From positions 1 to 40,692 of the forward strand of contig NZ_JACMYP010000046.1 in assembly GCF_020889705.1 (NCBI RefSeq): 40,692 nucleotides of DNA. The letters are read 5' to 3'. Made by a program: the position numbers and the translations under genes. Each line of letters starts with the position of its first letter. The stretch's first letter is position 1. The notes under the pieces are model-generated. The model was not told the origin of the DNA and made no database searches. It saw only the letters and a list, made by a program, of their open reading frames with translations. This document shows, piece after piece, positions 1 to 9,080 of this stretch. This DNA comes from Bradyrhizobium altum. Its GTDB lineage: Bacteria > Pseudomonadota > Alphaproteobacteria > Rhizobiales > Xanthobacteraceae.

Positions 1-2
1 CA

Positions 3-491
3 TTCGGCACCATCCGGCACCAGTTCACACTGGTTCAAGGCGCCCGCCCGGTGCCGCCGGTGGCGATCCCGGCGCTCGCCGGCGGCGCGCTCGATCTCAC
101 CTCGTTCAAGGGCAGGCTGGTGCTGGTGAATTTCTGGGCCACCTGGTGCGCAGCGTGCCGGACCGAGCTGCCGATGCTGGATCGCCTCGCGGCCAGCGGC
201 CGCAGCGACCTTGTGGTCGTCGCTGTTAGCACCGATCGCAACCGCGCGCAGGTCGCGCCCTATGTCAAGCAGTTCAAGCTTCGCCACCTTGCGATCGGCT
301 TCGATCCCGGCGGTCTCGTCTCGCGCGTCGACGCCGCCGAACTCGACACTCCGTTCGCGCTCTACGGCATGCCGATCTCGTTCCTGATCGGGATCACCGG
401 ACAGGTCGAGGGCTACATGACGGGCGAAGCGGACTGGTTGTCCGCGGAGGCGGGCGGGTTGTTCGATTACTATGCGGGTGGTGGGCGGTGA
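3..491 (+). CDS. TlpA/DsbE-like thioredoxin-fold thiol-disulfide protein (5' end cut by window)
   Basis: The reading frame is open from the left edge of the window to the stop at 489-491, so the N-terminus (probably a signal or membrane anchor) is missing; a GTG at 51 is internal to a frame that already reads as conserved sequence. The visible 162 residues contain the thioredoxin active site WATWCAAC (CxxC) after the strand LVLVNFWA, then a typical TlpA helix (RTELPMLDRLAA) and the segment with the cis-Pro region (YGMPISFLIG). TlpA/ResA/DsbE proteins are periplasmic reductants used in cytochrome maturation and copper-site assembly. Its position 1.2 kb before the cytochrome oxidase operon fits that job, but this is inference, and it is separated from coxB by a convergent gene. 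Confidence 0.8.
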   Translation, partial: FGTIRHQFTLVQGARPVPPVAIPALAGGALDLTSFKGRLVLVNFWATWCAACRTELPMLDRLAASGRSDLVVVAVSTDRNRAQVAPYVKQFKLRHLAIGFDPGGLVSRVDAAELDTPFALYGMPISFLIGITGQVEGYMTGEADWLSAEAGGLFDYYAGGGR

Positions 492-540
492 GCCGGGCTA
501 CGTCCTCTTGCCCTTCGCGGCGCGGTCCGACCTCTCGCCC

Positions 541-1101
541 CTACGGCAATTTGTCATAGCCCTCCGCCAGGCCATTCAGGCTGAGCGGAAAGCCGATGCC
601 CTCTTCCGGGGTCTCGAAGATAATAAACGTCGCGGTCTTGGCGTTCTTGAGTTGGCCGAGCAGCTTGTCGTCCATCACGACTTCGGCGACGCAGCCATTG
701 GGCAGGCATCGGACAAAACCGGCGCGGCCGACGTCCTGATTGTCGAGCTTCAGGCCGAGGCCGGAGGGCAGGAGCACGCCGAGCGGGGCGACCACGCGCA
801 TCAGGCGGCTCTTCTGGTCGGCGGTCTTCAGCACGATAACGGTCAGGCCGGCATTGGAGCGGTCTTCGGCTACCACGCTCTGGATCAGCGCGCATTGCTC
901 GGCCTGGGCGCCGGGCGGGGTGTCGCAGCGGATCTGCCAGTCGCCATGGACCGAGCGCACCGCGCCTTGCGCGTTGGCCGGCTGAGTCAGGCCAAGAGAA
1001 AGGCCGAGTGAAATGGCCAGAATCACGAGGCCGCCGAGCCAGCCCGCCACCGTCAAACCTCTTGCCTGCAAATCCTTGGCCTGAATGTTCGAAGCGCCCA
1101 T
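541..1101 (-). CDS. Invasion-associated locus B (IalB) family exported protein
   Basis: A 186-residue protein. The start is set at the ATG at 1101 because an AAAGGAT ribosome site lies about 8 bases upstream; the frame is open further upstream but that extension is not protein-like. Residues about 16-42 form a signal peptide or anchor (hydrophobic GWLGGLVILAISLGLSL, then ANA). The mature part has the IalB-family pattern HGDWQIRCD, paired cysteines (QCALIQ, RCLPNGC) and an end rich in hydrophobic strands (FIIFETPEEGIGFPLSLNG). IalB was named from Bartonella invasion, but family members are widespread and of unknown biochemical role in rhizobia; they are exported beta-sandwich proteins. It is convergent with the thioredoxin gene and divergent from coxB, and it seems to be a single-gene unit. 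Confidence 0.8.
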   Translation of the reverse strand: MGASNIQAKDLQARGLTVAGWLGGLVILAISLGLSLGLTQPANAQGAVRSVHGDWQIRCDTPPGAQAEQCALIQSVVAEDRSNAGLTVIVLKTADQKSRLMRVVAPLGVLLPSGLGLKLDNQDVGRAGFVRCLPNGCVAEVVMDDKLLGQLKNAKTATFIIFETPEEGIGFPLSLNGLAEGYDKLP

Positions 1102-1689
1102 CCGGGTCGATCCTTTGATGTTCGGTCGGTCCGGCCGTCCGCCCGGCCGCCGCTCACACGCGCGATCAGGATGCGCCTGCAAAAATCGCATCGTGATCTC
1201 ATCTCTTTGTTTGAGCATGATCTTTTCGGAAAACCGGTGGTCCCTGTTCCGGATCGTGCTCGTTAGCCGACTGATACCGCAATGACGGCGCCTTGAAGGC
1301 GATCTTGAAGCCATTCCCGCGCCGGATTGGGGCAGCCCGCAGCGAATCAGGTTCCTGCGGGCCATCCCGTCTGTGCGTACATCCGGCAATCCCCCTGTCA
1401 ACAGTGCGCGGCGTTGTTTCGGCGACTTTCGCTTGATTTTGCGGGAAAATTCGCAAGCGGCAGCTTCATCGCAGGCGCATGGCTTTCGGCCGTACTACTG
1501 CATTGCGAGCGCCTGCGAATTATGGTTTGAGAGGCTGGATTTCGACGCGTTCTAGCGATCTGGCTCCCGTACCCACCTTGACTCAGAGACGGGTATGTCC
1601 GGAAGGCCATTTGTCAGGGCGGATCGTGCTGTATCTCCGGTCAATTGCCGGGGGTGCGTTGGGGAATAATGCAAGGGAGCGCGAACGGC
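1102..1689. other. 588-base intergenic region between ialB-family gene and coxB
   Basis: No credible gene is seen on either strand. The region must hold the divergent promoters of the IalB-family gene and of the cox operon, but I could not settle on convincing -35/-10 boxes. It contains a dispersed palindromic repeat at 1213-1261 and a perfect 8-base stem at 1335-1342/1355-1362 (GCCCGCAG/CTGCGGGC) with a 12-base loop of unknown role. Confidence 0.6.
1213..1261. repeat. Dispersed intergenic palindromic repeat
   Basis: An imperfect inverted repeat: GAGCATGATC at 1213-1222 mirrors GGATCGTGCTC at 1251-1261, with TTTTCGGAAAACCGG between. From memory, near-identical elements are scattered in many copies between genes of Bradyrhizobium and Rhodopseudomonas. 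Only one copy is in this window, so the repeat status rests on that knowledge, not on the window. Confidence 0.6.
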
Positions 1690-2529
1690 ATGAAGATGTC
1701 GATTGGCCGGTTGGGCAGGCAATTGCTGGGGTTGGCGGTGGCGAGTGTGGCGTCAGTCGCCGCGGGATCGGCCTTCGCCGAAATGGGGCAGCCGGCGCCG
1801 TGGGAGCACACGCTGCAGGAAGCCGCGACCCCGGTGATGGAAAACATCATCTGGTTTCACAATTTCCTGCTGGTGCTGATCACCGTCATCACCCTGTTCG
1901 TGCTGGCGCTGCTCGTCATCGTGGTGGTGAAGTTCAACGCCAAGGCCAACCCGGTCCCCTCCAGGACCACCCACAACACGCTGATCGAGGTGGCCTGGAC
2001 GCTGATCCCGGTCCTGATCCTGGTCGGCATCGCGGTGCCGTCCTTCCGTCTCCTGTTCCTGGAGCTCGACGTGCCGAAGCCGGACCTCACCGTGAAGGTC
2101 ACCGGCAAGCAGTGGTATTGGTCCTACGCCTACCCGGATAACGGCAAGTTCGAGTTCGACTCGCTGCTCGACAAGGACAAGCAGCCTCGCCTGCTCGGCG
2201 TCGACAACGAGATGGTGGTCCCGGTCAACAAGGTGGTGCGGATCCAGACCACCGGCGCCGATGTGATCCACTCCTTCGCGGTGCCGGCCTTCGGCGTGAA
2301 GATCGACTCGGTCCCCGGCCGCCTCAACGAGAGCTGGTTCAAGGCCACCAAGACCGGCGTGTTCTACGGCCAATGCTCGGAACTGTGCGGCAAGGACCAT
2401 GCCTTCATGCCGATCGCGGTCCGGGTCGTCAGCGACCAGGAATTCGCGACCTGGGTTGAAGGGGCCAAGAAGAAGTTTGCGACCAACCCGGCGAATTCCT
2501 ACGCCTCGGCTGGTCAGGCGGCGCAGTAA
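1690..2529 (+). CDS. coxB: Cytochrome c oxidase (aa3-type) subunit II
   Basis: Subunit II carries the CuA centre that takes electrons from cytochrome c and passes them to heme a in subunit I. The start chosen is the ATG at 1690, with GGGAG about 10 bases upstream; it gives 279 residues. A signal peptide (residues about 3-30, ending AFA) is followed by two membrane helices (about 57-80 and 100-125), then the periplasmic cupredoxin domain. All CuA ligands are visible: His194 (VIHSFAVPAFG), Cys229 and Cys233 (QCSELCG), His237 and Met240 (DHAFM). The aromatic electron-entry patch QWYWSY is also present. It is the first gene of the oxidase operon, 96 bases before coxA. Confidence 0.97.
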   Translation: MKMSIGRLGRQLLGLAVASVASVAAGSAFAEMGQPAPWEHTLQEAATPVMENIIWFHNFLLVLITVITLFVLALLVIVVVKFNAKANPVPSRTTHNTLIEVAWTLIPVLILVGIAVPSFRLLFLELDVPKPDLTVKVTGKQWYWSYAYPDNGKFEFDSLLDKDKQPRLLGVDNEMVVPVNKVVRIQTTGADVIHSFAVPAFGVKIDSVPGRLNESWFKATKTGVFYGQCSELCGKDHAFMPIAVRVVSDQEFATWVEGAKKKFATNPANSYASAGQAAQ

Positions 2530-2574
2530 GCCCCAAGGGTTAAGGCCACAAGGCTTGCGGCGCGGATGGAATAA

Positions 2575-4242
<1,668 letters not shown>

Positions 4243-4254
4243 GTCCACGACAAC

Positions 4255-4284
4255 GCGGCGCACCCTGGGTGCGCCGCGCCTTTT
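4255..4284 (+). terminator. Terminator-like hairpin between coxA and ctaB
   Basis: A perfect 10-base stem GCGGCGCACC (4255-4264) / GGTGCGCCGC (4268-4277) with a CTG loop is followed by GCCTTTT. It lies 12 bases after the coxA stop and 20 bases before the ctaB TTG start. It could act as a partial terminator or an RNA-stabilising 3' stem, so that structural subunits CoxB and CoxA are made in excess over the assembly factors. The short T run suggests read-through. Confidence 0.65.
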
Positions 4285-4304
4285 GAGAGAAGTGAGACCT
4301 GATC

Positions 4305-5243
4305 TTGTCGGTTGTCGATCACAACGCCATCGAACTGCCCCGGATTTCCGAGGCCGAAGTGGGCGACTACATCGCGCTGCTGAAGCCGCGCGTGATGTCA
4401 CTGGTGATCTTCACCGCGCTGGTCGGGCTGATGATCGCGCCGGTGCATGTCCATCCGGTGCTGGTGTTCACCTCGATCCTCTGCATCGCGGTCGGCGCCG
4501 GCGCCTCCGGCGCACTGAACATGGCCTATGAGAGCGACGTCGACGCCTTGATGTCGCGCACCGCCAACCGGCCGATCCCGCGCGGCCGGATCACCCCGGC
4601 CGAAGCCGCCGCCTTCGGCCTGACGCTCGCCTTCTTCTCGGTGATGACGCTCGGCATCCTGGTCAACTGGGTGGCGGGCGCGCTGCTTGCCTTCACCATC
4701 TTCTTCTATGCCGTGATCTACACGATGTTGCTGAAGCGCTGGACCGCGCAGAACATCGTGATCGGCGGCGCTGCCGGCGCGCTGCCGCCGGTGGTGGCAT
4801 GGGCGGCCGCGACCGGTTCGCTCTCGGTCGAGCCGATCCTGCTGTTCCTGATCATCTTCTTCTGGACCCCGCCGCACTTCTGGGCGCTAGCGCTGTTCCG
4901 CAGCGACGACTATGCGCGCGCCGGCATCCCGATGCTGCCGGTGGTCGCCGGTCCCGATGCGACTCGGCTGCAGATCCTGCTCTACACCATCGTGCTGGTC
5001 GCAATCGCGCTGGCACCGTGGCCGCTCGGCTATTTCGACGCGATCTACGGCGTCACCTCGCTGGTAGCAGGCGCCGGCATGCTGTGGCTCGCGATCGAGG
5101 TCTATCGCCGCCGCGAGGGCGTTGCAGCCAACAAGGCCACGCGCCGGCTGTTCGCCTTCTCGATCCTCTATCTGTTCGCGCTGTTTGCCGTCCTCCTCGC
5201 CGAGGTGGTCGTCCGCGCGATCCTGCCTGTCTTCATCGGGTAG
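4305..5243 (+). CDS. ctaB: Heme O synthase (protoheme IX farnesyltransferase)
   Basis: CtaB/Cox10 transfers a farnesyl group from farnesyl diphosphate to heme B, giving heme O, the precursor of heme A in this oxidase. The 312-residue protein is a UbiA-type prenyltransferase with about eight or nine membrane helices. The substrate-binding Asp motif is visible in [19 protein letters not shown] and the opening [17 protein letters not shown] is diagnostic. The second loop has [13 protein letters not shown]. The start is TTG at 4305 with a GAGAGAAGTGAG purine tract upstream; the N-terminus [21 protein letters not shown] matches what I recall of rhizobial CtaB. It is followed by a small oxidase-associated protein gene. 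Confidence 0.95.
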   Translation: MSVVDHNAIELPRISEAEVGDYIALLKPRVMSLVIFTALVGLMIAPVHVHPVLVFTSILCIAVGAGASGALNMAYESDVDALMSRTANRPIPRGRITPAEAAAFGLTLAFFSVMTLGILVNWVAGALLAFTIFFYAVIYTMLLKRWTAQNIVIGGAAGALPPVVAWAAATGSLSVEPILLFLIIFFWTPPHFWALALFRSDDYARAGIPMLPVVAGPDATRLQILLYTIVLVAIALAPWPLGYFDAIYGVTSLVAGAGMLWLAIEVYRRREGVAANKATRRLFAFSILYLFALFAVLLAEVVVRAILPVFIG

Positions 5244-5281
5244 GGACGCCGGGGGGCAAGATGGGGGCGCATGGGATACCA

Positions 5282-5446
5282 ATGGACGAGAAACGCGAAC
5301 CAGAAGGGATCGTCCTCACCGAGGCGCAGCTCAAGAGCCGCCGCCAGCGCTCGATCGCCATTGCGCTCGCGCTCGGCGTCATGGTGGTGCTGTTCTTCGC
5401 CGTCACCCTGGTTAAGGGGCCGGCCGTGCTGGTGCGGCCGCTGTGA
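5282..5446 (+). CDS. Small single-span membrane protein of the cytochrome oxidase operon (CoxF-type)
   Basis: A 54-residue protein: a charged cytoplasmic N-terminus ([20 protein letters not shown]), one membrane helix (about residues 24-44) and a short tail. Proteins of this size and layout sit between ctaB and ctaG in alphaproteobacterial aa3 oxidase operons and are annotated as CoxF or small oxidase proteins; the exact role is not established. The start is ATG 5282. Its stop codon overlaps the GTG start of ctaG by four bases (GTGA), so the two are probably translationally coupled, consistent with a role at the copper-insertion step. Confidence 0.75.
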   Translation: MDEKREPEGIVLTEAQLKSRRQRSIAIALALGVMVVLFFAVTLVKGPAVLVRPL

Positions 5447-6090
5447 GTGAGATGGCAAACCAGGGCGCACCGCAGGCTCCGCAAGGCGAGGGCGCCAAGG
5501 TCACGCGCCGCATGCTGACGCGCGACGCCATGGTCGCGTCGATCTGCGGCTTCGTCGTGGTGCTGATGGTCGGTGCGTCCTACGCGGCCGTGCCGTTCTA
5601 CAACTGGTTCTGTCGTACCACCGGCTTCAACGGCACCACCCAGGTCGCGACCTCGGTGCCGACGGATGCGCCGCTCGCGCGCACCATTTCGGTCAGTTTC
5701 GATTCCAATGTCGCGCCGGGCCTGCCCTGGAAGTTCGAGGCCGAGCAGACCACGATCGACGTCAAGATCGGCCAGGTCGTCACGGTCTACTACACCGTGA
5801 CCAACCAGTCGGCGCGCACCACGACGGGACAAGCTGCCTACAACGTCGCGCCGCTGACGGTCGGCGCCTATTTCCAGAAGATCAACTGCTTCTGCTTCAC
5901 CGAGCAGACCATGGCGCCAGGCGAGAAGCGCGAGATGGCCGTGGTGTTCTATGTCGATCCCGCGCTGGCCAAGGACAGCGAGAACGACACGCTGAAGACC
6001 ATCACTTTGTCCTACACCTTCTTCCCCGTGCGCGATGCTGCGCCGAAGCCCGTGGCTGCGGGCGAGGCGGAGCAGCGCAAGGGCGGCTAG
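5443..6090 (+). CDS. ctaG: Cytochrome c oxidase assembly protein CtaG/Cox11 (CuB insertion)
   Basis: Cox11-type copper chaperone that delivers copper to the CuB site of subunit I from the periplasmic side. The 215-residue frame starts with GTG at 5443 (an ATG at 5452 is the alternative). It has an N-terminal cytoplasmic segment, one membrane helix (about residues 30-50), the conserved [18 protein letters not shown] region just outside the membrane, and the copper-binding CFCF motif in [11 protein letters not shown]. The C-terminal immunoglobulin-like domain ends with the conserved [10 protein letters not shown]. It is coupled to the preceding small gene through a 4-base overlap and precedes coxC by 55 bases. 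Confidence 0.95.
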   Translation: MSEMANQGAPQAPQGEGAKVTRRMLTRDAMVASICGFVVVLMVGASYAAVPFYNWFCRTTGFNGTTQVATSVPTDAPLARTISVSFDSNVAPGLPWKFEAEQTTIDVKIGQVVTVYYTVTNQSARTTTGQAAYNVAPLTVGAYFQKINCFCFTEQTMAPGEKREMAVVFYVDPALAKDSENDTLKTITLSYTFFPVRDAAPKPVAAGEAEQRKGG

Positions 6091-6145
6091 TTCTGGGATT
6101 TCAAGATTAAGACGTGCCTTGCGGCACGCGAATGGAGAGACGGCA

Positions 6146-7042
6146 ATGGCTGAGGCGCAAGTCAAGCATCACGACTATCATCTCGTCGACCCGAGCCCGT
6201 GGCCGGTGGTCGGCTCGGTCTCGGCCTTCATCATGGCGCTTGGTGCGATCGGCTGGATGCACCACATGTTCTCCGCCGCCCCGATCGTGTTCGGTGTCGG
6301 CACCATCGGCGTGCTCTACACCATGGCGAGCTGGTGGGGCGACGTAATCACGGAAGCCCAGTACAAGGGCGACCACACCCGCGTGGTGCAGATCAGCCAT
6401 CGCTACGGCATGATCCTGTTCATCGCCTCCGAGGTGATGTTCTTCGTCGCCTGGTTCTGGGCGTTCTTCAATTCGGCGCTGTTCCCGGCCGATGCGGTGC
6501 ACGCCACCCGCGATGCGGTGTTCGGCTGCGGCGCCGGCACGGCGATGGGCGCCTGCTCGGTTCCCGGCACCTGGCCGCCGCATGGCATCGAGACCTTCGA
6601 TCCCTGGCATCTGCCGCTGCTCAACACGCTGCTGCTCCTGACCTCGGGCACCACCGTCACCTGGGCGCACCATGCGCTGCTGGAGAACGACCGCCAGGGC
6701 CTCAAGCAGGGCCTGATCCTCACCGTGATCCTCGGCGCCTGCTTCACCTGCGTGCAGGCCTATGAGTACGCCCATGCGACGTTCTCGTTCGGCGGCAACG
6801 TCTACGGCTCGACCTTCTTCATGGCGACCGGGTTCCACGGCTTCCACGTGCTGGTCGGCACCATCTTCCTGCTGGTCTGCCTGATCCGCGCCTATGCCGG
6901 CCACTTCACGCCGAAGCAGCACCTCGGCTTCGAGTTCGCCGCCTGGTACTGGCACTTCGTCGACGTGGTCTGGCTGTTCCTGTTCATCTGCATCTACGTC
7001 TGGGGCCACGGCGCCGAGTCCATGGCGCACGGCGCACACTAA
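6146..7042 (+). CDS. coxC: Cytochrome c oxidase (aa3-type) subunit III
   Basis: The third core subunit, without cofactors, which stabilises subunit I and proton uptake. The start is the ATG at 6146, preceded by GGAGAGACGG; 298 residues. Seven membrane helices are expected; visible signatures are [16 protein letters not shown] at the N-terminus, [50 protein letters not shown] and the end [20 protein letters not shown]. It is followed by a strong hairpin with a T-rich tail, so the main oxidase transcript probably ends or is attenuated here, ahead of the DUF983 and surf1 genes. Confidence 0.97.
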   Translation: MAEAQVKHHDYHLVDPSPWPVVGSVSAFIMALGAIGWMHHMFSAAPIVFGVGTIGVLYTMASWWGDVITEAQYKGDHTRVVQISHRYGMILFIASEVMFFVAWFWAFFNSALFPADAVHATRDAVFGCGAGTAMGACSVPGTWPPHGIETFDPWHLPLLNTLLLLTSGTTVTWAHHALLENDRQGLKQGLILTVILGACFTCVQAYEYAHATFSFGGNVYGSTFFMATGFHGFHVLVGTIFLLVCLIRAYAGHFTPKQHLGFEFAAWYWHFVDVVWLFLFICIYVWGHGAESMAHGAH

Positions 7043-7063
7043 CTGCAGGCCGACGTGCTAAGA

Positions 7064-7096
7064 GGGGGCGGCCCGATGGCCGCCCCCTTTGCTTTT
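7064..7096 (+). terminator. Intrinsic terminator-like hairpin after coxC
   Basis: A perfect 10-base GC stem GGGGGCGGCC (7064-7073) / GGCCGCCCCC (7078-7087) with loop CGAT is followed by TTTGCTTTT. It stands 21 bases after the coxC stop and 11 bases before the next start codon, so some read-through is likely if DUF983 and surf1 belong to the same operon. Confidence 0.75.
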
Positions 7097-7107
7097 GAAG
7101 AGAACCG

Positions 7108-7494
7108 ATGACGGATACCCCGCCCACTGTGACCGAAAGCGCGCTGCGCGGCATCGCCTGCCGCTGCCCGCGTTGCGGCAAGGGTAAGCTCTATTCCGGC
7201 TTCCTGACGCTGGCGCCGCGCTGCCGGGCCTGCGGCCTCGATTTCGCGTTCATCGATGCCGGCGACGGTCCGGCGATCTTCGTCATCATGCTGGCCGGCG
7301 CCATCGTGGTCGCGGCGGCGCTGATCGTCGAGGTGAAGTACCAGCCGCCGTTCTGGGTCCACGCCGCGCTGTGGCTTCCGTTGATCGTGGTCACCACGAT
7401 CCTGCCGCTGCGTTCGATGAAGGCGCTGCTGATCGCGCTGCAATTCCACCACAAGGCCGCCGAAGGCCAATTGATCGAGCGCGACCCGCAATGA
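7108..7494 (+). CDS. DUF983 family zinc-ribbon membrane protein
   Basis: A 128-residue protein with an N-terminal zinc ribbon (CRCPRCGKG and, 20 residues on, CRACG) followed by two membrane helices (about residues 52-72 and 80-100). The DUF983 family has no settled function, but in alphaproteobacteria it regularly sits between coxC and surf1, which links it to oxidase biogenesis. The stop overlaps the ATG of surf1 (ATGA at 7491-7494), so the two are translationally coupled. The sequence FAFIDAGDGPAIFVI after the ribbon is typical of the family. Confidence 0.85.
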   Translation: MTDTPPTVTESALRGIACRCPRCGKGKLYSGFLTLAPRCRACGLDFAFIDAGDGPAIFVIMLAGAIVVAAALIVEVKYQPPFWVHAALWLPLIVVTTILPLRSMKALLIALQFHHKAAEGQLIERDPQ

Positions 7495-8312
7495 ATGATA
7501 CGACGAACAAGGCGTTTTCCAGCGAAGTGAGCACCGTTTCGCGCGAAGGAAACGCGTCAAAAGGCTCACAGCGGCCGAGCGCGGCCGGCTTCGGCATTTT
7601 CACGCTGATCCTGATCGCGGTGTTCATCGCCCTCGGCGTTTGGCAATTGCAGCGCCGGCTCGAGAAGCATGCGTTGATCGCCGCACTCGACGAGCGGCTG
7701 GCTGCCCCGACCGAGGCGCTACCGCCGCCATCGGCGTGGCCTGCGGTGACCTCGGCCAGGGATGAATTCCGCCGCGTCACCCTAACCGCGACCTACGCGA
7801 AGCAGCCGGACGCGATGGTCTTCAGCTCCGGCTCGGCGGTGCGCGACGATGTCGCGGGACCCGGCACCTGGGCGTTCCTGCCGGCCAAGCTCGCCAGCGG
7901 CGAGACCGTCGTGATCAACACCGGCTTTGTCCAGAACACGATGCAGGACCGTGCCTTCGAGGATCGCGTCACCGGCCGCCTCGTCACCGGCGCACCGGTC
8001 GAGTTGACCGGCTACATCCGCTTTCCCGAGCCGCCGGGCCGGCTGACGCCGAAGGAAGACCTGCCGAAGCGGCTGTGGTTCGTGCGCGATCATCGCGCGA
8101 TGGCGCAGGTGCTCGGCTGGGGCGAGGTCGCGCCGTTCTATATCGACCTCGAGGCGCCGGTGCCCGACAGCGACACGCCGAAGCCCGGACCGCTCAAGGT
8201 TCGGCTCAAGGACGACCACATGCAGTACGCCATCACCTGGTTCTCGCTGGCCGCCGCGGTCACGATCGCCTTCGGCCTGTGGTGGCGCGGCCAGCGCCGC
8301 CGGGCGGCTTGA
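7491..8312 (+). CDS. surf1: SURF1 family cytochrome oxidase assembly protein
   Basis: SURF1/Shy1 proteins help insert heme a into subunit I. The 273-residue protein has the family topology: an N-terminal membrane helix (about 33-55, followed by LGVWQLQRRLEKHALI), a large periplasmic domain (including VTLTATY, GTWAFLPAKLASGETVVINTGFV) and a C-terminal helix (YAITWFSLAAAVTIAFGLWW). The start at 7491 overlaps the preceding stop. The N-terminus has a roughly 30-residue low-complexity extension rich in Ser/Thr/Asn before the first helix. It is the last recognisable gene of the oxidase cluster; the next gene is on the opposite strand. Confidence 0.93.
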   Translation: MNDTTNKAFSSEVSTVSREGNASKGSQRPSAAGFGIFTLILIAVFIALGVWQLQRRLEKHALIAALDERLAAPTEALPPPSAWPAVTSARDEFRRVTLTATYAKQPDAMVFSSGSAVRDDVAGPGTWAFLPAKLASGETVVINTGFVQNTMQDRAFEDRVTGRLVTGAPVELTGYIRFPEPPGRLTPKEDLPKRLWFVRDHRAMAQVLGWGEVAPFYIDLEAPVPDSDTPKPGPLKVRLKDDHMQYAITWFSLAAAVTIAFGLWWRGQRRRAA

Positions 8313-8403
8313 GGGAAGCGCGGTTGCGGCGGCGCGCTGCGCAAGGCTGCCTAGCATTGCGAAGCAGCAGCGCGATGAGGATTCGACCCGATCTCATCGT
8401 GCG

Positions 8404-9060
8404 TCAGGTCGAGAGCACGTGGCCGGCTCCGATCAGGCGGATCAGCATGTCGCCCCATAGCGCGCCGAGAATCCCGGTCAACACGAACGCGGTCCAGAAC
8501 AGCGCGGGACGCCCGATCCGCGCCCATCGGGCCGCGGCCACCGCCGGCAGGCCGATCGCGACGGCAAGCAGCACGATCGACGAGCCGGTCTGGCCGGGGT
8601 CCACCACCCAGTCGGCCAACGAACTGGCGAATGCCTGCGCCAACATCGCGACGATCCAGAACGGAGCCTGGTCGCGGACCGAGCCGACGCAGAGGAATCC
8701 CGTTGTTCCCGCCACCCGAGCCCAGACGATCAGGGCGAGCGCGAACAGCGCCGCCAGCTGAACCGAGGCGACAAGATCGCCGATCCCGAGCGAGCGGTCC
8801 GCCATATGCGCCAATCCCGCACTGACGACCAGGACGCCGACAAGCACCGGCCAGAAGGCGATCCGACCGGCACGATCGCGCGCATACAGGCCCCCGATCG
8901 CCACCACGCCGGCCGCGGCCAGGACGTGGCTCCCCTTGCCCGCGACGGCATGGCCTCCGAGTTCGCCCAGCACTGCAGCCGCGGTCCTGATCGTCCAGAA
9001 CCGCAATGCGGCCTCGCGCACTCCGCTCGTCCCTCGCATCTCTATTTGACGCATGTCCAT
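8404..9060 (-). CDS. COG4705-like multi-pass membrane protein with internal repeats
   Basis: A 218-residue, very hydrophobic protein with about six to seven membrane helices. Three internal segments match each other loosely: LRFWTIRTAAAVLGELGGHA (about residue 20), PFWIVAMLAQAFASSLADW (about residue 133) and LFWTAFVLTGILGALWGDML (about residue 187), each of the form FW..(10-13)..G/S...(A/G)(D/H). That pattern is what I recall of the uncharacterised COG4705 membrane-anchored family. Function is unknown; no catalytic residues are evident. The start at 9060 has GGAG about 10 bases upstream; ATGs at 9054 and 9039 are alternatives. It lies just downstream of the RND pump gene, 20 bases away on the same strand, so it may be the last gene of that operon. 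Confidence 0.6.
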   Translation of the reverse strand: MDMRQIEMRGTSGVREAALRFWTIRTAAAVLGELGGHAVAGKGSHVLAAAGVVAIGGLYARDRAGRIAFWPVLVGVLVVSAGLAHMADRSLGIGDLVASVQLAALFALALIVWARVAGTTGFLCVGSVRDQAPFWIVAMLAQAFASSLADWVVDPGQTGSSIVLLAVAIGLPAVAAARWARIGRPALFWTAFVLTGILGALWGDMLIRLIGAGHVLST

Positions 9061-9080
9061 GCGCGTCTCCGCGGCAACGT

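Noticed and set aside
1331..1366. Possible small RNA or riboswitch stem (GCCCGCAG/CTGCGGGC) upstream of coxB
   Set aside because: Only one 8-base stem is seen, with no further conserved elements or promoter; kept only as a note in the intergenic entry.
1199..1456. Possible 85-residue minus-strand protein upstream of ialB
   Set aside because: It runs through the palindromic repeat at 1213-1261 and has no ribosome site or conserved-looking sequence.
8313..8403. Possible terminator between surf1 and the COG4705 gene
   Set aside because: GC-rich with partial self-complementarity but no clean stem followed by T residues on either strand.
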